From: BOG-908 sp963692875
GTDB lineage: Bacteria > Pseudomonadota > Alphaproteobacteria > Acetobacterales > Acetobacteraceae
Assembly (NCBI GenBank): GCA_965198755.1
Contig: OZ240673.1
Location: forward strand, 62,001-126,000
Direction of reading: 5' to 3'
Length of the DNA: 64,000 bases
Below the pieces are notes generated by a model, which was given only the letters and a program-made list of their open reading frames with translations, had not been told where the DNA came from and did no database searches. A program made the position numbers and the translations under genes. Shown piece by piece: positions 44,784 through 53,535 of this stretch. Each line of letters opens with the position of its first letter. Position 1 is the first letter of the stretch.

Positions 44784-45863
44784 TCACGCCGCCAGCTTCG
44801 CGTTCATACGCATGCCGTGGAATGCCGCTACCAAGGCATCGAACTCGCGGCACCGCTCGTCATAGTGCTGGCCGGGGATGCCGCCCCGCACTGTGTTGCC
44901 GTCGGCAGAACCAAACGATGCGGCGATCGCCGACGGAAGCGCCTCGGCCTGCGGTGGCGACAGCCACAGGCGAAACAGCAGCCGCTTGCGCTCCGGCTCG
45001 TCGAAATCGCTGAATTCCGTACGGCTGTGAAGGCAACGGTGATTGTTAAGTACTTGCATGTCGCCCGGCTCCAGCATCATCGTTGCCACGTGCTCGGGGC
45101 GGCGGATGACAGCATCCAGCATGTCGAGCGCCTCCCAGTGCCGCGCATCTATCCGTGGTGCGTCCTCTATCGTCTGCGACGATTCTACCCGGTTGCGAAC
45201 CCAGCGAATGAACACGTGCCCGTTCGCCTCGCTGAACACCGGCACCTTCACCCAGGCAGGCATGCCAGGCGCCTGCTCGCCCTGCAGGCTGAACGGGTAG
45301 GCCTCGAAGAGCAAAGGGAGAAGTTGCGGGTATTCCGCCTTGAGCGCGGCGTTGATCGCCTCGTTGCTCACAGCCATGCTCAGGCCGCCTTCACGCGCGC
45401 CATTGTAACAAGTAAGCGCCACCAGATCCGCACCGTCGATGTGAAAATCGAGTTCCGAGTTCGACGAGTAGCCACGTCCTGTGGGCGATCGGTAGTTGGT
45501 GCCGACGTTGCGGACGGCATGCAGGTATTTGGAATCCTTGCCCTGCGGCCGGGGCACACCTTGGGTGAGGCCGATCATCCAGGTCAGGAACCCGAACTCG
45601 TCCTCGCTCAGCGTCTCGCGCGGAAGCCGCTTGATCAACGCGATGCCTGGCCCGTTCAGGGCAGTCTGGAACGAGGTCGCAATAGGGGCGGACGCGCGAC
45701 CCAGATCGACGTCATCGGCATCGTAATCGAACACCGGCTTGCCCGGCACGAACAGCCGCTTGACCTCACGCTCCAAGTCGGTGCGGGCGCCGTCGTCCAG
45801 CGCAATGATCCAGCTCTGGTCCTCAACAAGGTCGGCCGCGGTCCAGTTGGCGTGTAGGTGCAT
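44784..45863 (-). CDS. TauD/TfdA-family Fe(II)/2-oxoglutarate dioxygenase
   Basis: 359 residues from ATG 45863. Iron ligands in LDFHIDGADLVAL (H-x-D) and the distal LNNHRCLHSRTEF, followed by RKRLLFRLWLSPP with the 2-oxoglutarate Arg. The length fits the gamma-butyrobetaine hydroxylase/clavaminate-synthase-like group. It probably hydroxylates a small organic acid. A LysR gene lies 105 bp upstream on the same strand. Confidence 0.88.
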   Translation of the reverse strand: MHLHANWTAADLVEDQSWIIALDDGARTDLEREVKRLFVPGKPVFDYDADDVDLGRASAPIATSFQTALNGPGIALIKRLPRETLSEDEFGFLTWMIGLTQGVPRPQGKDSKYLHAVRNVGTNYRSPTGRGYSSNSELDFHIDGADLVALTCYNGAREGGLSMAVSNEAINAALKAEYPQLLPLLFEAYPFSLQGEQAPGMPAWVKVPVFSEANGHVFIRWVRNRVESSQTIEDAPRIDARHWEALDMLDAVIRRPEHVATMMLEPGDMQVLNNHRCLHSRTEFSDFDEPERKRLLFRLWLSPPQAEALPSAIAASFGSADGNTVRGGIPGQHYDERCREFDALVAAFHGMRMNAKLAA

Positions 45864-45968
45864 GATAATGGGTTTCCCTCGGACGCTTTGTTGGCCGCCT
45901 TGATCCTCTGCGTGCCTCCGGCAGTCCAATGGCATCGCACACAGGGATCCATCACCGGGCGTGATGGA

Positions 45969-46853
45969 TCAGCCTTTCAGCTGCGTGGCATATTGCCGGG
46001 CAAACGCGCCGAAGCTACGCGCGGCCGGACTGGACAGCCCGGACGCGGGTAGGACCAGGCCGTAAGGGTGTGGGATCCGCACGTCTGCAATCTCCAGTGT
46101 CGCCAGGCCGATGTTCACCCCGACGCGCGCGAGCGTGCGCGGTTGGATCATCAGCCCGAAGCCAGCCGCCACCATGCTGAACATGCCGAACAGCGAGGAG
46201 GCGTTGCGGCTGTCGGGGGCGCGGCGGAAAATGAGGCCGCGCGCCTGGGCGAGGCGCTCCACGGTGTGGCGGAGGGCAACCTGCTGGTCGGTCATCAGGA
46301 TCGGCCATTCGAGCACCTCAGCCAATCGCACCTGCGGGTGCAGCAGCAACTTATGCCCGGCAGGCACAATCACCACGCAATCGTCGTCGACCAGCGGTTC
46401 GAAGGCGACCCCTTGCGGCGTGTCAGCGACAGCCATGACCGCCAGGTCCGCCCGAGCTGACCTGACCGCATCCAGCGCTGCCTGTGGATGCAGGTCCAGA
46501 AGGTTCACGTGGATCGCGGGATGCACCTGGCTTAACGCACGGACCAGCGCAGGCATGAACAAGGCGGCTACTCCCGCCGTGCATGCCACCGCGACCGGCC
46601 GCTCACCAGGGTGGTCTAGACCGAACCCCGCGAACAGCGCGTCCAACTCGGCCGCCACGCGGGCAGCACCTGCACGAAGCCGTTCGCCATCAGGCGTCAG
46701 CGACAGCCGGCGGGACGTGCGCGCGATCAGTTGCACACCCAGCGTTGCTTCCAGCCGGTTGATCCGGCCGGTCACTGCCGGCTGCGTGAGGCTGAGACAA
46801 TCGGCTGCCCGGCTGAAGCTTCGCAGCTCTGCGACCTTCAGAAACGTTTCCAG
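45969..46853 (-). CDS. LysR-family regulator with uncertain (possibly lost) start codon
   Basis: The LysR helix-turn-helix is complete in one frame: LETFLKVAELRSFSRAADCL, SLTQPAVTGRINRLEATLGVQLIARTSRR, followed by the co-inducer domain (VAVACTAGVAALFMPALVRAL...). No ATG, GTG or TTG precedes it before a TAA at about 46884-46886; the first GTG (46775) would cut the HTH in half. 46853 marks the CTG that begins the conserved part. Either a rare start is used or the gene is dead. It would control the TauD gene. Confidence 0.75.
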   Translation of the reverse strand: METFLKVAELRSFSRAADCLSLTQPAVTGRINRLEATLGVQLIARTSRRLSLTPDGERLRAGAARVAAELDALFAGFGLDHPGERPVAVACTAGVAALFMPALVRALSQVHPAIHVNLLDLHPQAALDAVRSARADLAVMAVADTPQGVAFEPLVDDDCVVIVPAGHKLLLHPQVRLAEVLEWPILMTDQQVALRHTVERLAQARGLIFRRAPDSRNASSLFGMFSMVAAGFGLMIQPRTLARVGVNIGLATLEIADVRIPHPYGLVLPASGLSSPAARSFGAFARQYATQLKG

Positions 46854-47015
46854 TTCAGCGACCGATGCGGGCCAGGGCAGCGCTTACGTCCTCATCGAGG
46901 TTGAGAAATTCATAGCGAGGAGGCGGTTTTGAATGGCAGGTCTCAAAGACGTCTAAAACCTCGCATCTGCAACAGACGGTGCTGCAGGGCGCGCCGAGCA
47001 GCTCAACAGCGAATA

Positions 47016-47210
47016 CACGGTGGTGTCGGTGTTGACCTGCCATCCGCCCAGCGTCGTGTCGTAGGCGTAAGCGGTGCTGCAAGGCGGCGCAGCTCAATGG
47101 GACTGCTGAACAGCAGTCCGCGCGGCCACCCTTGCGTGGTTTCAACCGGTATCACCCGCCCCTCCCTTTGCCGCCGGTTTCCCGGTCTGGCCGTCGTTGC
47201 CTCCGGCTAA
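47016..47210 (-). pseudogene. 5' fragment of a second DUF1302 gene
   Basis: Corresponds to the signal peptide and first 30 residues of the protein at 42279-44207 with frameshifting changes near the signal peptide. Upstream DNA to 46880 shows no gene. Confidence 0.75.
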
Positions 47211-47574
47211 GCCGCCGAGAGGTAGACTTTAATAAAATCTTATATTAGCATACGCGCAAGAAAAATCGGCGGAGGACATATGAGGAACAGAAAGGCTACG
47301 GATCTGCGCGCTGTGTTGCAGCTTCCGGACATCTGCATGGCCCCCGGCGCGTATGACGGCATCACCGCACGCCTGATCGAGCAGGCCGGCTTTCCAGCGG
47401 TGTACATGACCGGCGCCGGCACCGCGGCCGCGCGCGGCTACCCCGATTACGGCCTGCTGACCCTGACCGAGATGGTGGACAACGCCGCCACCCTGGCCCG
47501 CGCCGTGTCTGTCCCGCTGATCTCGGACGCTGATACCGGCTACGGCAACGAGCTGAACGTGACGCGTACGGTGC
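47016..47574. repeat. Direct repeat, right copy
   Basis: Counterpart of 44056-44627; here the DUF1302 end is broken and the lyase gene is intact. The two copies bracket 2.4 kb with the TauD and LysR genes. Confidence 0.85.
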
Positions 47575-48239
47575 GCGAGTTCGAGGCGCGCGGGGTCGCC
47601 GCGATCCACATCGAGGACCAGGTCGCTCCCAAACGCTGCGGCCACCTGGACGGCAAGGAAGTCGTCTCCCGCGAGGAGTTCGTCTCCAAGATCAGGGCCG
47701 CCGTTTCCGCCCGTCACGACCCCGACTTCGTGCTGATCGCGCGCACGGATGCCTGCGCCACGGCGGGGCTGGACGAGGCGGTCGCGCGCGCCAACGCGGC
47801 GCTGGAAGCCGGTGCGGATTTGGCCTTCGTGGAGGCCGCGCGCTCGCTGGAGGAGATGGCGGCGGTGCCAAGGCGCGTGCAGGGACCCTGCCTGCTCAAC
47901 GTGGTCCCCGGCGGCAAGACGCCGCAGGTGGACATGGAGGCGGCCCAAGCCATGGGCTACCGCGCCGCCATCTTCCCCGGCGTGTGTCTGCGCGAGGTGA
48001 TCCCCGCGCTCGACGAAGCGCTGCGCACCCTGAAGGCCACGCGGCGGGCCGCCGACGCGCCGCCCGGCGTGGGCGTGCTGCAGACGTTCCGCCGCTTCGG
48101 CGCGGACGAGTGGGACGCGTTGCGGCGCAGCTACGACCAGCGGGCCCCCGTTGCGCAGGCCCCCGTTTCGCAAGCTCCCGTTCCGCAAGCTCTTGTCTCG
48201 CAAGCCCCTGTCTCGCAAGATCGGGCAGCCGCCCGATGA
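47280..48239 (+). CDS. ICL/PEP-mutase-family lyase (2,3-dimethylmalate lyase-like)
   Basis: 319 residues. Barrel motifs: MAPGAYDGITARLIEQAGFPAVYMTGAG, VPLISDADTGYGN (Mg-binding Asp), IEDQVAPKRCGHLDGK (the K-x-CGH catalytic loop, here KRCGH), ARTDA. The family cleaves C-C bonds of methylisocitrate or 2,3-dimethylmalate. The last 30 residues are a Pro-Val-Ser-Gln-Ala repeat tail not typical of the family. GGCGGAGG precedes the ATG; the stop overlaps the next start (ATGA). First gene of a four-gene operon. Confidence 0.9.
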   Translation: MRNRKATDLRAVLQLPDICMAPGAYDGITARLIEQAGFPAVYMTGAGTAAARGYPDYGLLTLTEMVDNAATLARAVSVPLISDADTGYGNELNVTRTVREFEARGVAAIHIEDQVAPKRCGHLDGKEVVSREEFVSKIRAAVSARHDPDFVLIARTDACATAGLDEAVARANAALEAGADLAFVEAARSLEEMAAVPRRVQGPCLLNVVPGGKTPQVDMEAAQAMGYRAAIFPGVCLREVIPALDEALRTLKATRRAADAPPGVGVLQTFRRFGADEWDALRRSYDQRAPVAQAPVSQAPVPQALVSQAPVSQDRAAAR

Positions 48240-49639
48240 GCGCGCCCGCCACCCTGTTCGACAAGTTGTGGGACCGCCACGTCGTCCGCGACCTGGGCGA
48301 AGGCTGGGCCCTGCTGCACATCGACCGGCACCTGCTGCACGACCTGTCCGGCCCGCCGGCCCTGCTGGACCTCCGCAAGAAAGGCCTGGCGGTGCGCAAC
48401 CCGGAACTGGTGTTCGCGACACCCGACCACGCGATGTCCAGCGCGCCAGGCCGCACTGGCCAGACGTTTCCGCCCGGCGCGCGCCTGTGGGCAGGGCTGA
48501 AGATGCTGGCCGGGGAGGCCGGCATACGGCTGTTCGACCTGGGCCAGGACGGCCAGGGCATCGTCCACGTCATGGGCCCGGAATTGGGCCTGACGTTGCC
48601 GGGCATGACGCTGATCTGCGGCGACAGCCACACCTGCACCAACGGCGCGCTGGGCGCCCTGGCCTTCGGCGTCGGCCAGTCCGAAAGCGCCCACGCGCTG
48701 GCTACGCAGACCCTGCGCCAGCGCAAGCCCCGCCGCATGCGCATCCGGCTGGAAGGCAAGCCAGGCCAGGGGGTGGCGCCGAAGGACCTGATCCTGCACG
48801 TCATCGGCCAGTTCGGCGCCGCAGCCGGCGTGGAGCACGCCATCGAATACGCCGGCGCCGCGGTGCGCGCGATGGGCATCGAGGGACGCCTGACCATCTG
48901 CAACCTGTCCGTCGAGCTGGGCGCCAAGTCCGGCATGGTGGCGCCGGACGACACCACCTTCGCCTACGTCCAGGGCCGCCCGTTCGCGCCGACATCCGCC
49001 CAGTTCGACGCCGCGGTGGCCGACTGGCGCAGCCTGGCCACTGACGACGAGGCCGCCTTCGACCGCGACGTGGCGATCGATATCTCCGACGTCGCACCCA
49101 CCATCACCTGGGGCACCAGCCCCGAACACACCATGCCGGTCGACGGCCTGGTGCCGGACCCGGACGCGTCTCCCGATCCGGCGGTGCGTCAGACGCGGCG
49201 GGCGGCGCTGGACTACATGGGGCTGGAGCCCGGCCGCAAGCTCGCCGGCGCGCGGGTGGACGTGGTGTTCATCGGCTCCTGTGCGAACTCCCGGATCACC
49301 GACCTGCGGGACGCGGCCGCGCTGGCCCGCAACCGCCACGTGGCCGAAGGTGTCACCGCCTGGGTGGTTCCGGGCTCCGTCGGCGTGCAGCGCCAAGCCG
49401 AGCGGGAGGGGCTGGATCGGGTGTTCCGCGACGCGGGGTTCCAGTGGCGCGAACCCGGTTGCAGCATGTGCGTGGCCGCCAACGGCGAACAGGTGCCCCC
49501 GGGTGCCCGCGCCGTCTCCACCTCCAACCGCAACTTCGTGGGCCGGCAGGGGCCCGGCGCGCGCACCCACCTCGCCAGCCCCGCCATGGCGGTGGCCGCG
49601 GCCGTCACCGGCACCATCGCCGACGTTCGCAAGATTTAG
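48236..49639 (+). CDS. LeuC-like aconitase-family dehydratase, large subunit
   Basis: 467 residues from ATG 48236. Fe-S cluster Cys in GDSHTCTNGALGA, FIGSCANSRITDLRDAA and EPGCSMCVAANGE; active-site HVMGPELGLTLPGMTLICGDSHT. It resembles 3-isopropylmalate dehydratase, but the operon lacks leuB, and its neighbours are a lyase and a GntR regulator, so a catabolic hydratase such as dimethylmaleate hydratase (DmdA) is more likely. Coupled to the lyase. Confidence 0.9.
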   Translation: MSAPATLFDKLWDRHVVRDLGEGWALLHIDRHLLHDLSGPPALLDLRKKGLAVRNPELVFATPDHAMSSAPGRTGQTFPPGARLWAGLKMLAGEAGIRLFDLGQDGQGIVHVMGPELGLTLPGMTLICGDSHTCTNGALGALAFGVGQSESAHALATQTLRQRKPRRMRIRLEGKPGQGVAPKDLILHVIGQFGAAAGVEHAIEYAGAAVRAMGIEGRLTICNLSVELGAKSGMVAPDDTTFAYVQGRPFAPTSAQFDAAVADWRSLATDDEAAFDRDVAIDISDVAPTITWGTSPEHTMPVDGLVPDPDASPDPAVRQTRRAALDYMGLEPGRKLAGARVDVVFIGSCANSRITDLRDAAALARNRHVAEGVTAWVVPGSVGVQRQAEREGLDRVFRDAGFQWREPGCSMCVAANGEQVPPGARAVSTSNRNFVGRQGPGARTHLASPAMAVAAAVTGTIADVRKI

Positions 49640-49652
49640 CGGGAGCCAGGAG

Positions 49653-50297
49653 ATGCAACCTTTCACCCTGCTGACCGGACCGGCCGCGCCTTTGATGCAG
49701 GCCAACATCGACACCGACGTGATCATCCGCATCGAGCGCCTGACCCAGGGCGATCCCGCCAGGCTCGGCGACTACGCGTTCGAGGCGCTGCGCTATGGCC
49801 CGGACGGCACGGACGACCCGGACTTCGTGCTCAACCAGGCGAAGTTCAGGGGCGCGCCGATCCTGCTGGCCGGCCCCAATTTCGGCTGCGGCTCGTCGCG
49901 CGAGGGCGCGGTCACCGCGCTGGCGGCGCTCGGTCTGCGCTGCATCATCGCCGAGAGCTTCGGCGACATCTTCTTCGGCAACTGCTTCCAGAACGGCTTG
50001 CTGCCGGTCCGCCTGCCGGAAGCCGCCGTGCTGCAGATGGCCGCCGAGGCGCAGGACCTAGCCGAGCCTTTCACCATCGACCTTCATAGGCGCGCCGTCG
50101 TCAGCCCCGGCGGCACCGAGCACGGGTTTGCTATTGACGAACTACGCCGGACCGCGCTCCTGGAAGGCCTCGACGACATCGGACTGACCTTGAAGCACGC
50201 TGGCGACATCGCGGCCTGGCAGACCGCCGACCGGCAGGCGCGGCCCTGGGTGTGGGACACCGCGGGCCGCCTGCAGGCGGCTCAAGAAGCCGCGTGA
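49653..50297 (+). CDS. LeuD-like aconitase-family dehydratase, small subunit
   Basis: 214 residues: NIDTDVIIRIERL, GPNFGCGSSREGAVTALAALG and AESFGDIFFGNCFQNGLLPV form the swivel domain that completes the active site of the large subunit. CAGGAG lies 5 bp upstream of ATG 49653. Its stop overlaps the GntR start (GTGA). Confidence 0.92.
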   Translation: MQPFTLLTGPAAPLMQANIDTDVIIRIERLTQGDPARLGDYAFEALRYGPDGTDDPDFVLNQAKFRGAPILLAGPNFGCGSSREGAVTALAALGLRCIIAESFGDIFFGNCFQNGLLPVRLPEAAVLQMAAEAQDLAEPFTIDLHRRAVVSPGGTEHGFAIDELRRTALLEGLDDIGLTLKHAGDIAAWQTADRQARPWVWDTAGRLQAAQEAA

Positions 50298-51037
50298 CAT
50301 CGCGGCAGCAGCCACGTGCTGTGCCCGAGGCTGAACCGGCGGATACGGTTGTCGGCTACGCCATCAACGCCCTTCGGGACGCGATCCGCGAGGGCCGGCT
50401 AGCCCCCGGCCAGCGCCTCGTGGTGGCCGACCTCACCAGCATGCTGGGGGTGAGCAACGGACCGGTGCGCGAGGCGATCCGCCGGCTGACCGGGGAAGGC
50501 CTAGTCGAGATCGTGCCGCATCGCGGCGCCGCGGTGCGCGTGTTCGACAGCGCCGACCTGCGCGAGATCTTCGACATACGCGAGGTGCTCGAAGGCCTGG
50601 CGGCGCGGCTGGCCGCCGAGCGCACCGGGGCCGCTGGCCAGTATCCGGAGCTGGCGTCCATGGTCGTCGACATGCGGGCTATCCTGGAGGACGGCCTGGC
50701 CTACATCGCGCATAACCGCACGTTCCATAAGCTCATCTACACGCTGGCCGGCAACGCGCGGCTCAGCGAGCAGGCTGGCCAGCTGACGCTGCCGCTGTAT
50801 CGCTGGCAGTTCCACACGTTGATGGATCCCGCCTACGCGCGCGTCTCAGCGTCCGAGCACGAGGAGATCGCGGCTGCCATCCTGGCGGGCGACGGCGCGC
50901 GCGCCGAGCGGGCGATGCGCAACCATGTCGGCAGCTCCGGGCGTGCGATGATCGCCGCGGCACGCGAAGCAGAAGCACGGCGCGCAGAGGTGACACATCG
51001 TGTCCACAGCCTGAAAGGCGGACGGTCAGCGTCCTGA
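50294..51037 (+). CDS. GntR-family regulator, FCD (FadR) subgroup
   Basis: 247 residues from GTG 50294. Winged helix LRDAIREGRLAPGQRLVVADLTSMLGVSNGPVREAIRRLTGEGLVE, then an all-helical FCD ligand-binding domain with the metal-binding pattern (IAHNRTFHKLIY; EHEEIAAAI; NHVGSSGR). Last gene of the operon, so an autoregulated, substrate-responsive repressor is likely. Confidence 0.92.
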   Translation: MTSRQQPRAVPEAEPADTVVGYAINALRDAIREGRLAPGQRLVVADLTSMLGVSNGPVREAIRRLTGEGLVEIVPHRGAAVRVFDSADLREIFDIREVLEGLAARLAAERTGAAGQYPELASMVVDMRAILEDGLAYIAHNRTFHKLIYTLAGNARLSEQAGQLTLPLYRWQFHTLMDPAYARVSASEHEEIAAAILAGDGARAERAMRNHVGSSGRAMIAAAREAEARRAEVTHRVHSLKGGRSAS

Positions 51038-51203
51038 GCGTCTCAAGGCGCTACGACGCTGCCGTCGAACAGGTCAGCGTTTGATGAGGCGCGCGCCTGT
51101 GGAGGGACGAGACGGGAGATGTGGCCGGGAGCGGTCAGTCCGCTATGACGCACTTGCCGGGCACTGCATCCATCGGCCGGTCATCCGTGCAATTTGCGAC
51201 TTT

Positions 51204-51998
51204 TCAGTCCGTGTATTGCAGGCTGAAGTAGAAGGCCGCGTTGCCCGCATGCTGCGGCTTCTGCAAACCAGGGCCGCCGGACGCCATCAACGCCCAGTGT
51301 TTCGCTACCTGGTAGATCGCGCCGAAGCCGATATTCGTGGCGGTTGTGGCGGCGGAGGTCGTGGGTGTCTGGTGGTAGATTTCGATGCCGATGTTCCAGC
51401 GCGCGCCGATGCTCCGCGTCAGCGCCCAGCCCAGGAGCGCGTTGTTGCGCTGCCCGGCGCCAGCATTCAGATCGTAGCCGCCACCGCCGAAGGTGGACCA
51501 TTTGCCGAAGTCCTTTTCCAGCCAGACCGGGACGAAGAGAGACGCGTGGCCTGTGCCGAAACTGCGCGCAGCAATCGGCAAGGTCACGGCAGGAAACAAC
51601 GCGGCATCGGGCAGCCAGCTTTCATCCGCCGGGTGCAGGAAACGGTATTTGGCCCCGACATCGACGTCACCGGCGCCGGCGCGCAGCCCATGCAACGACA
51701 CGTAGTCTTCCGGCACCGTGAGGCTGAGCTGAAGGTTCGTGGCGGCGCCGTAGTTCAGTTCCACGCCGGCCTGTCCGGCGGTTACGCCAAGCGTGTCCGC
51801 GCCGGAAAGATAGACGTAGTTTTCCCAACCACCGGTTCTGGTCGGTTCAGGATCATCTGTGACGTAAGGCGGACCGGCGCAAGCGGGGCAGGTTGTGAGC
51901 AGGGCGGCTGCGCAGGCGGCCGGGGCGAGACGCGCGCGCCAGATGCAGCGACGACCCATGCGGCAACGACCCATGCGGCGGCCCGGGCAGAGTGTCAT
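51204..51998 (-). CDS. Putative outer-membrane beta-barrel protein
   Basis: 264 residues from ATG 51998, whose ATGA overlaps the stop of the membrane gene upstream. N-terminal basic stretch, then signal peptide (LAPAACAAALLTTCPACA) and GPPYVTDDPEPTRTGGWENYVY. Alternating beta strands end in FYFSLQYTD, with a terminal aromatic pattern as in barrels. The DDPEPTRTGGWE motif recurs in transport-associated outer-membrane proteins. Function unknown. Confidence 0.7.
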   Translation of the reverse strand: MTLCPGRRMGRCRMGRRCIWRARLAPAACAAALLTTCPACAGPPYVTDDPEPTRTGGWENYVYLSGADTLGVTAGQAGVELNYGAATNLQLSLTVPEDYVSLHGLRAGAGDVDVGAKYRFLHPADESWLPDAALFPAVTLPIAARSFGTGHASLFVPVWLEKDFGKWSTFGGGGYDLNAGAGQRNNALLGWALTRSIGARWNIGIEIYHQTPTTSAATTATNIGFGAIYQVAKHWALMASGGPGLQKPQHAGNAAFYFSLQYTD

Positions 51999-52726
51999 GC
52001 GACGGCGCGTGCGTGCCGCCGTGGGTTGCGCCATAGCACCAGGACGGCGACGAATGCTGATCCGGTCAGCAAAGTCGAGAGCGGCAGGCCGATATGCAGC
52101 AGCTTGTTCTCGGCGCACCAGTCGCCGATGCACGTGCCTGCGGTGCGGGCGAGTGCCACGGCACACCAGTAGATCGCGATACTGATCGCTGCGCGCGACT
52201 TCGCGGCGGCGAGCAGGAGCACGAGCATTAGTGCCAAGACGAGCGAGGCAGGACCCTGGCCGAAGTGATGCGAGCAGATGTCACCGGTGACCGTTCCGAA
52301 AACGCCGGCCGCGAGCATCGCCGCCCAATAGGCCAGGTTCGTCTTTGCGAGCGTTGGCGCGGACACACCGGCTTGTGCACGGCGCGCCGATCCGATCCAC
52401 GCCGCGACGGCAATGCAGGCCGCGAGCCCGCCTACGAGCAGAACAGGCAGTATGCGGACGCGGAACGCCAGGAAGTCGGCGATATTGGTGGCGCCAGTGC
52501 GAATGATGATGATCGCAAGCCAATAATAGATGTTGTGGGTGGCTCTGTCCTTTTTCTCGATCCCGTACGTGGCCGCGAACAGGATGACGAGCACCAACAG
52601 GCCGAGGCCAAGCCCCAATCCGCTCTCATGCGCATAGAGATCGCCGAGATTGGTGCCGAAGATGCTGGCGAGGATGATGCCGAACCAGTAGCGGCGATCA
52701 ATCGTGGGAACGTGTCGTGTCTGCAT
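51995..52726 (-). CDS. COG4705-type membrane protein (1)
   Basis: 243 residues, about seven hydrophobic helices with repeated G-x-x-x-GD/xxD motifs: FGTNLGDLYAHESGLGLGLGL, RTGATNIADF, FGTVTGDICSHHFGQGPASL, RTAGTCIGDWCAE. Uncharacterised family; the repeated small-residue/Asp motifs suggest an internal duplication and a channel- or carrier-like fold. Starts 9 bp after the related gene upstream. Confidence 0.8.
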   Translation of the reverse strand: MQTRHVPTIDRRYWFGIILASIFGTNLGDLYAHESGLGLGLGLLVLVILFAATYGIEKKDRATHNIYYWLAIIIIRTGATNIADFLAFRVRILPVLLVGGLAACIAVAAWIGSARRAQAGVSAPTLAKTNLAYWAAMLAAGVFGTVTGDICSHHFGQGPASLVLALMLVLLLAAAKSRAAISIAIYWCAVALARTAGTCIGDWCAENKLLHIGLPLSTLLTGSAFVAVLVLWRNPRRHARAVA

Positions 52727-52735
52727 GCTGCGGCC

Positions 52736-53527
52736 TCACTCGCTCCGGGGTTCGACCGCCTGCGTCCGCAGGCTGGGTGCCGCGGCGATCAGCAGCACCA
52801 TGCAGGCCGCGATCACGAGCGACGCCGTGATCCGGCCGGTCGCCAAGCCGCCTTGCGCGTGCGGCTTGGTCAGTGTGTCGCCCAGGGTCGCACCCAACGG
52901 GCGCGTCAGGATGTATGCGGTCCAGAACAGAATGGTTTGCGGCAGGCCGCCGAAGCGATGCAGCAGCGCCACTGTCGCAATGAGGGCGAGGAACACCAGG
53001 GCGCCATCCTCGAACCCCAATCCCAGGCCGGTCCGGTCCGCCGTGGCATCCCCCAGCGCGGTGCCGAGCGTGTTCGCGGCGAGGATCGTCAGCCAGTAGA
53101 AGACCTCATCCTGTCGGGATGTTATGCGGTTTGCGGCGATCCTGCCTGTCGTCACGCGCCAGGCCAGTAATATAGCAATGACCAGCGCCAGCAGGAGAGC
53201 CGAGGACCGCACGTACCCAAGATGCAGCGTGCGGTCGATGAAGTCTGAAGAAACCGTGCCTACCGTGGTGGTCGCCACGACAGTCAGCCAGTAGATTCGG
53301 GCGTCGTAGCGGCGGACGCGCAACTGCACGGCCAGGGCAAAGGCGAACAACACCAGGAAGATTGCAGCCGCCGTTGCGTAGCCGAATTTCAGGGTCATCG
53401 AGGCGGAATCCCCGCCTGTTTCGCCCAAGGTGGTCGCGCAGATTTTCGCGAGCCAGAACATCAGCGTTGCCGGCGGCGCCTTGCTCAGCACATGGCGAGC
53501 AACGGATGGCGGTATCTGCGCTCGCAT
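52736..53527 (-). CDS. COG4705-type membrane protein (2)
   Basis: 263 residues from ATG 53527, paralogue of the gene downstream. Four motif copies are visible: ATTLGETGGDSASM, TTTVGTVSSDFIDRTLHLG, ANTLGTALGDATADRTGLGLGF, RPLGATLGDTLTKPHAQGGL. The known family member in many bacteria has this full length. The frame is open upstream to 53815 but overlaps another gene, so the ATG after its stop is used. Confidence 0.85.
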   Translation of the reverse strand: MRAQIPPSVARHVLSKAPPATLMFWLAKICATTLGETGGDSASMTLKFGYATAAAIFLVLFAFALAVQLRVRRYDARIYWLTVVATTTVGTVSSDFIDRTLHLGYVRSSALLLALVIAILLAWRVTTGRIAANRITSRQDEVFYWLTILAANTLGTALGDATADRTGLGLGFEDGALVFLALIATVALLHRFGGLPQTILFWTAYILTRPLGATLGDTLTKPHAQGGLATGRITASLVIAACMVLLIAAAPSLRTQAVEPRSE

Positions 53528-53535
53528 GGCTACAG

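Noticed and set aside
48131..49732. 533-codon minus-strand frame
   Set aside because: Antisense to the LeuC-like gene, which has complete Fe-S motifs.
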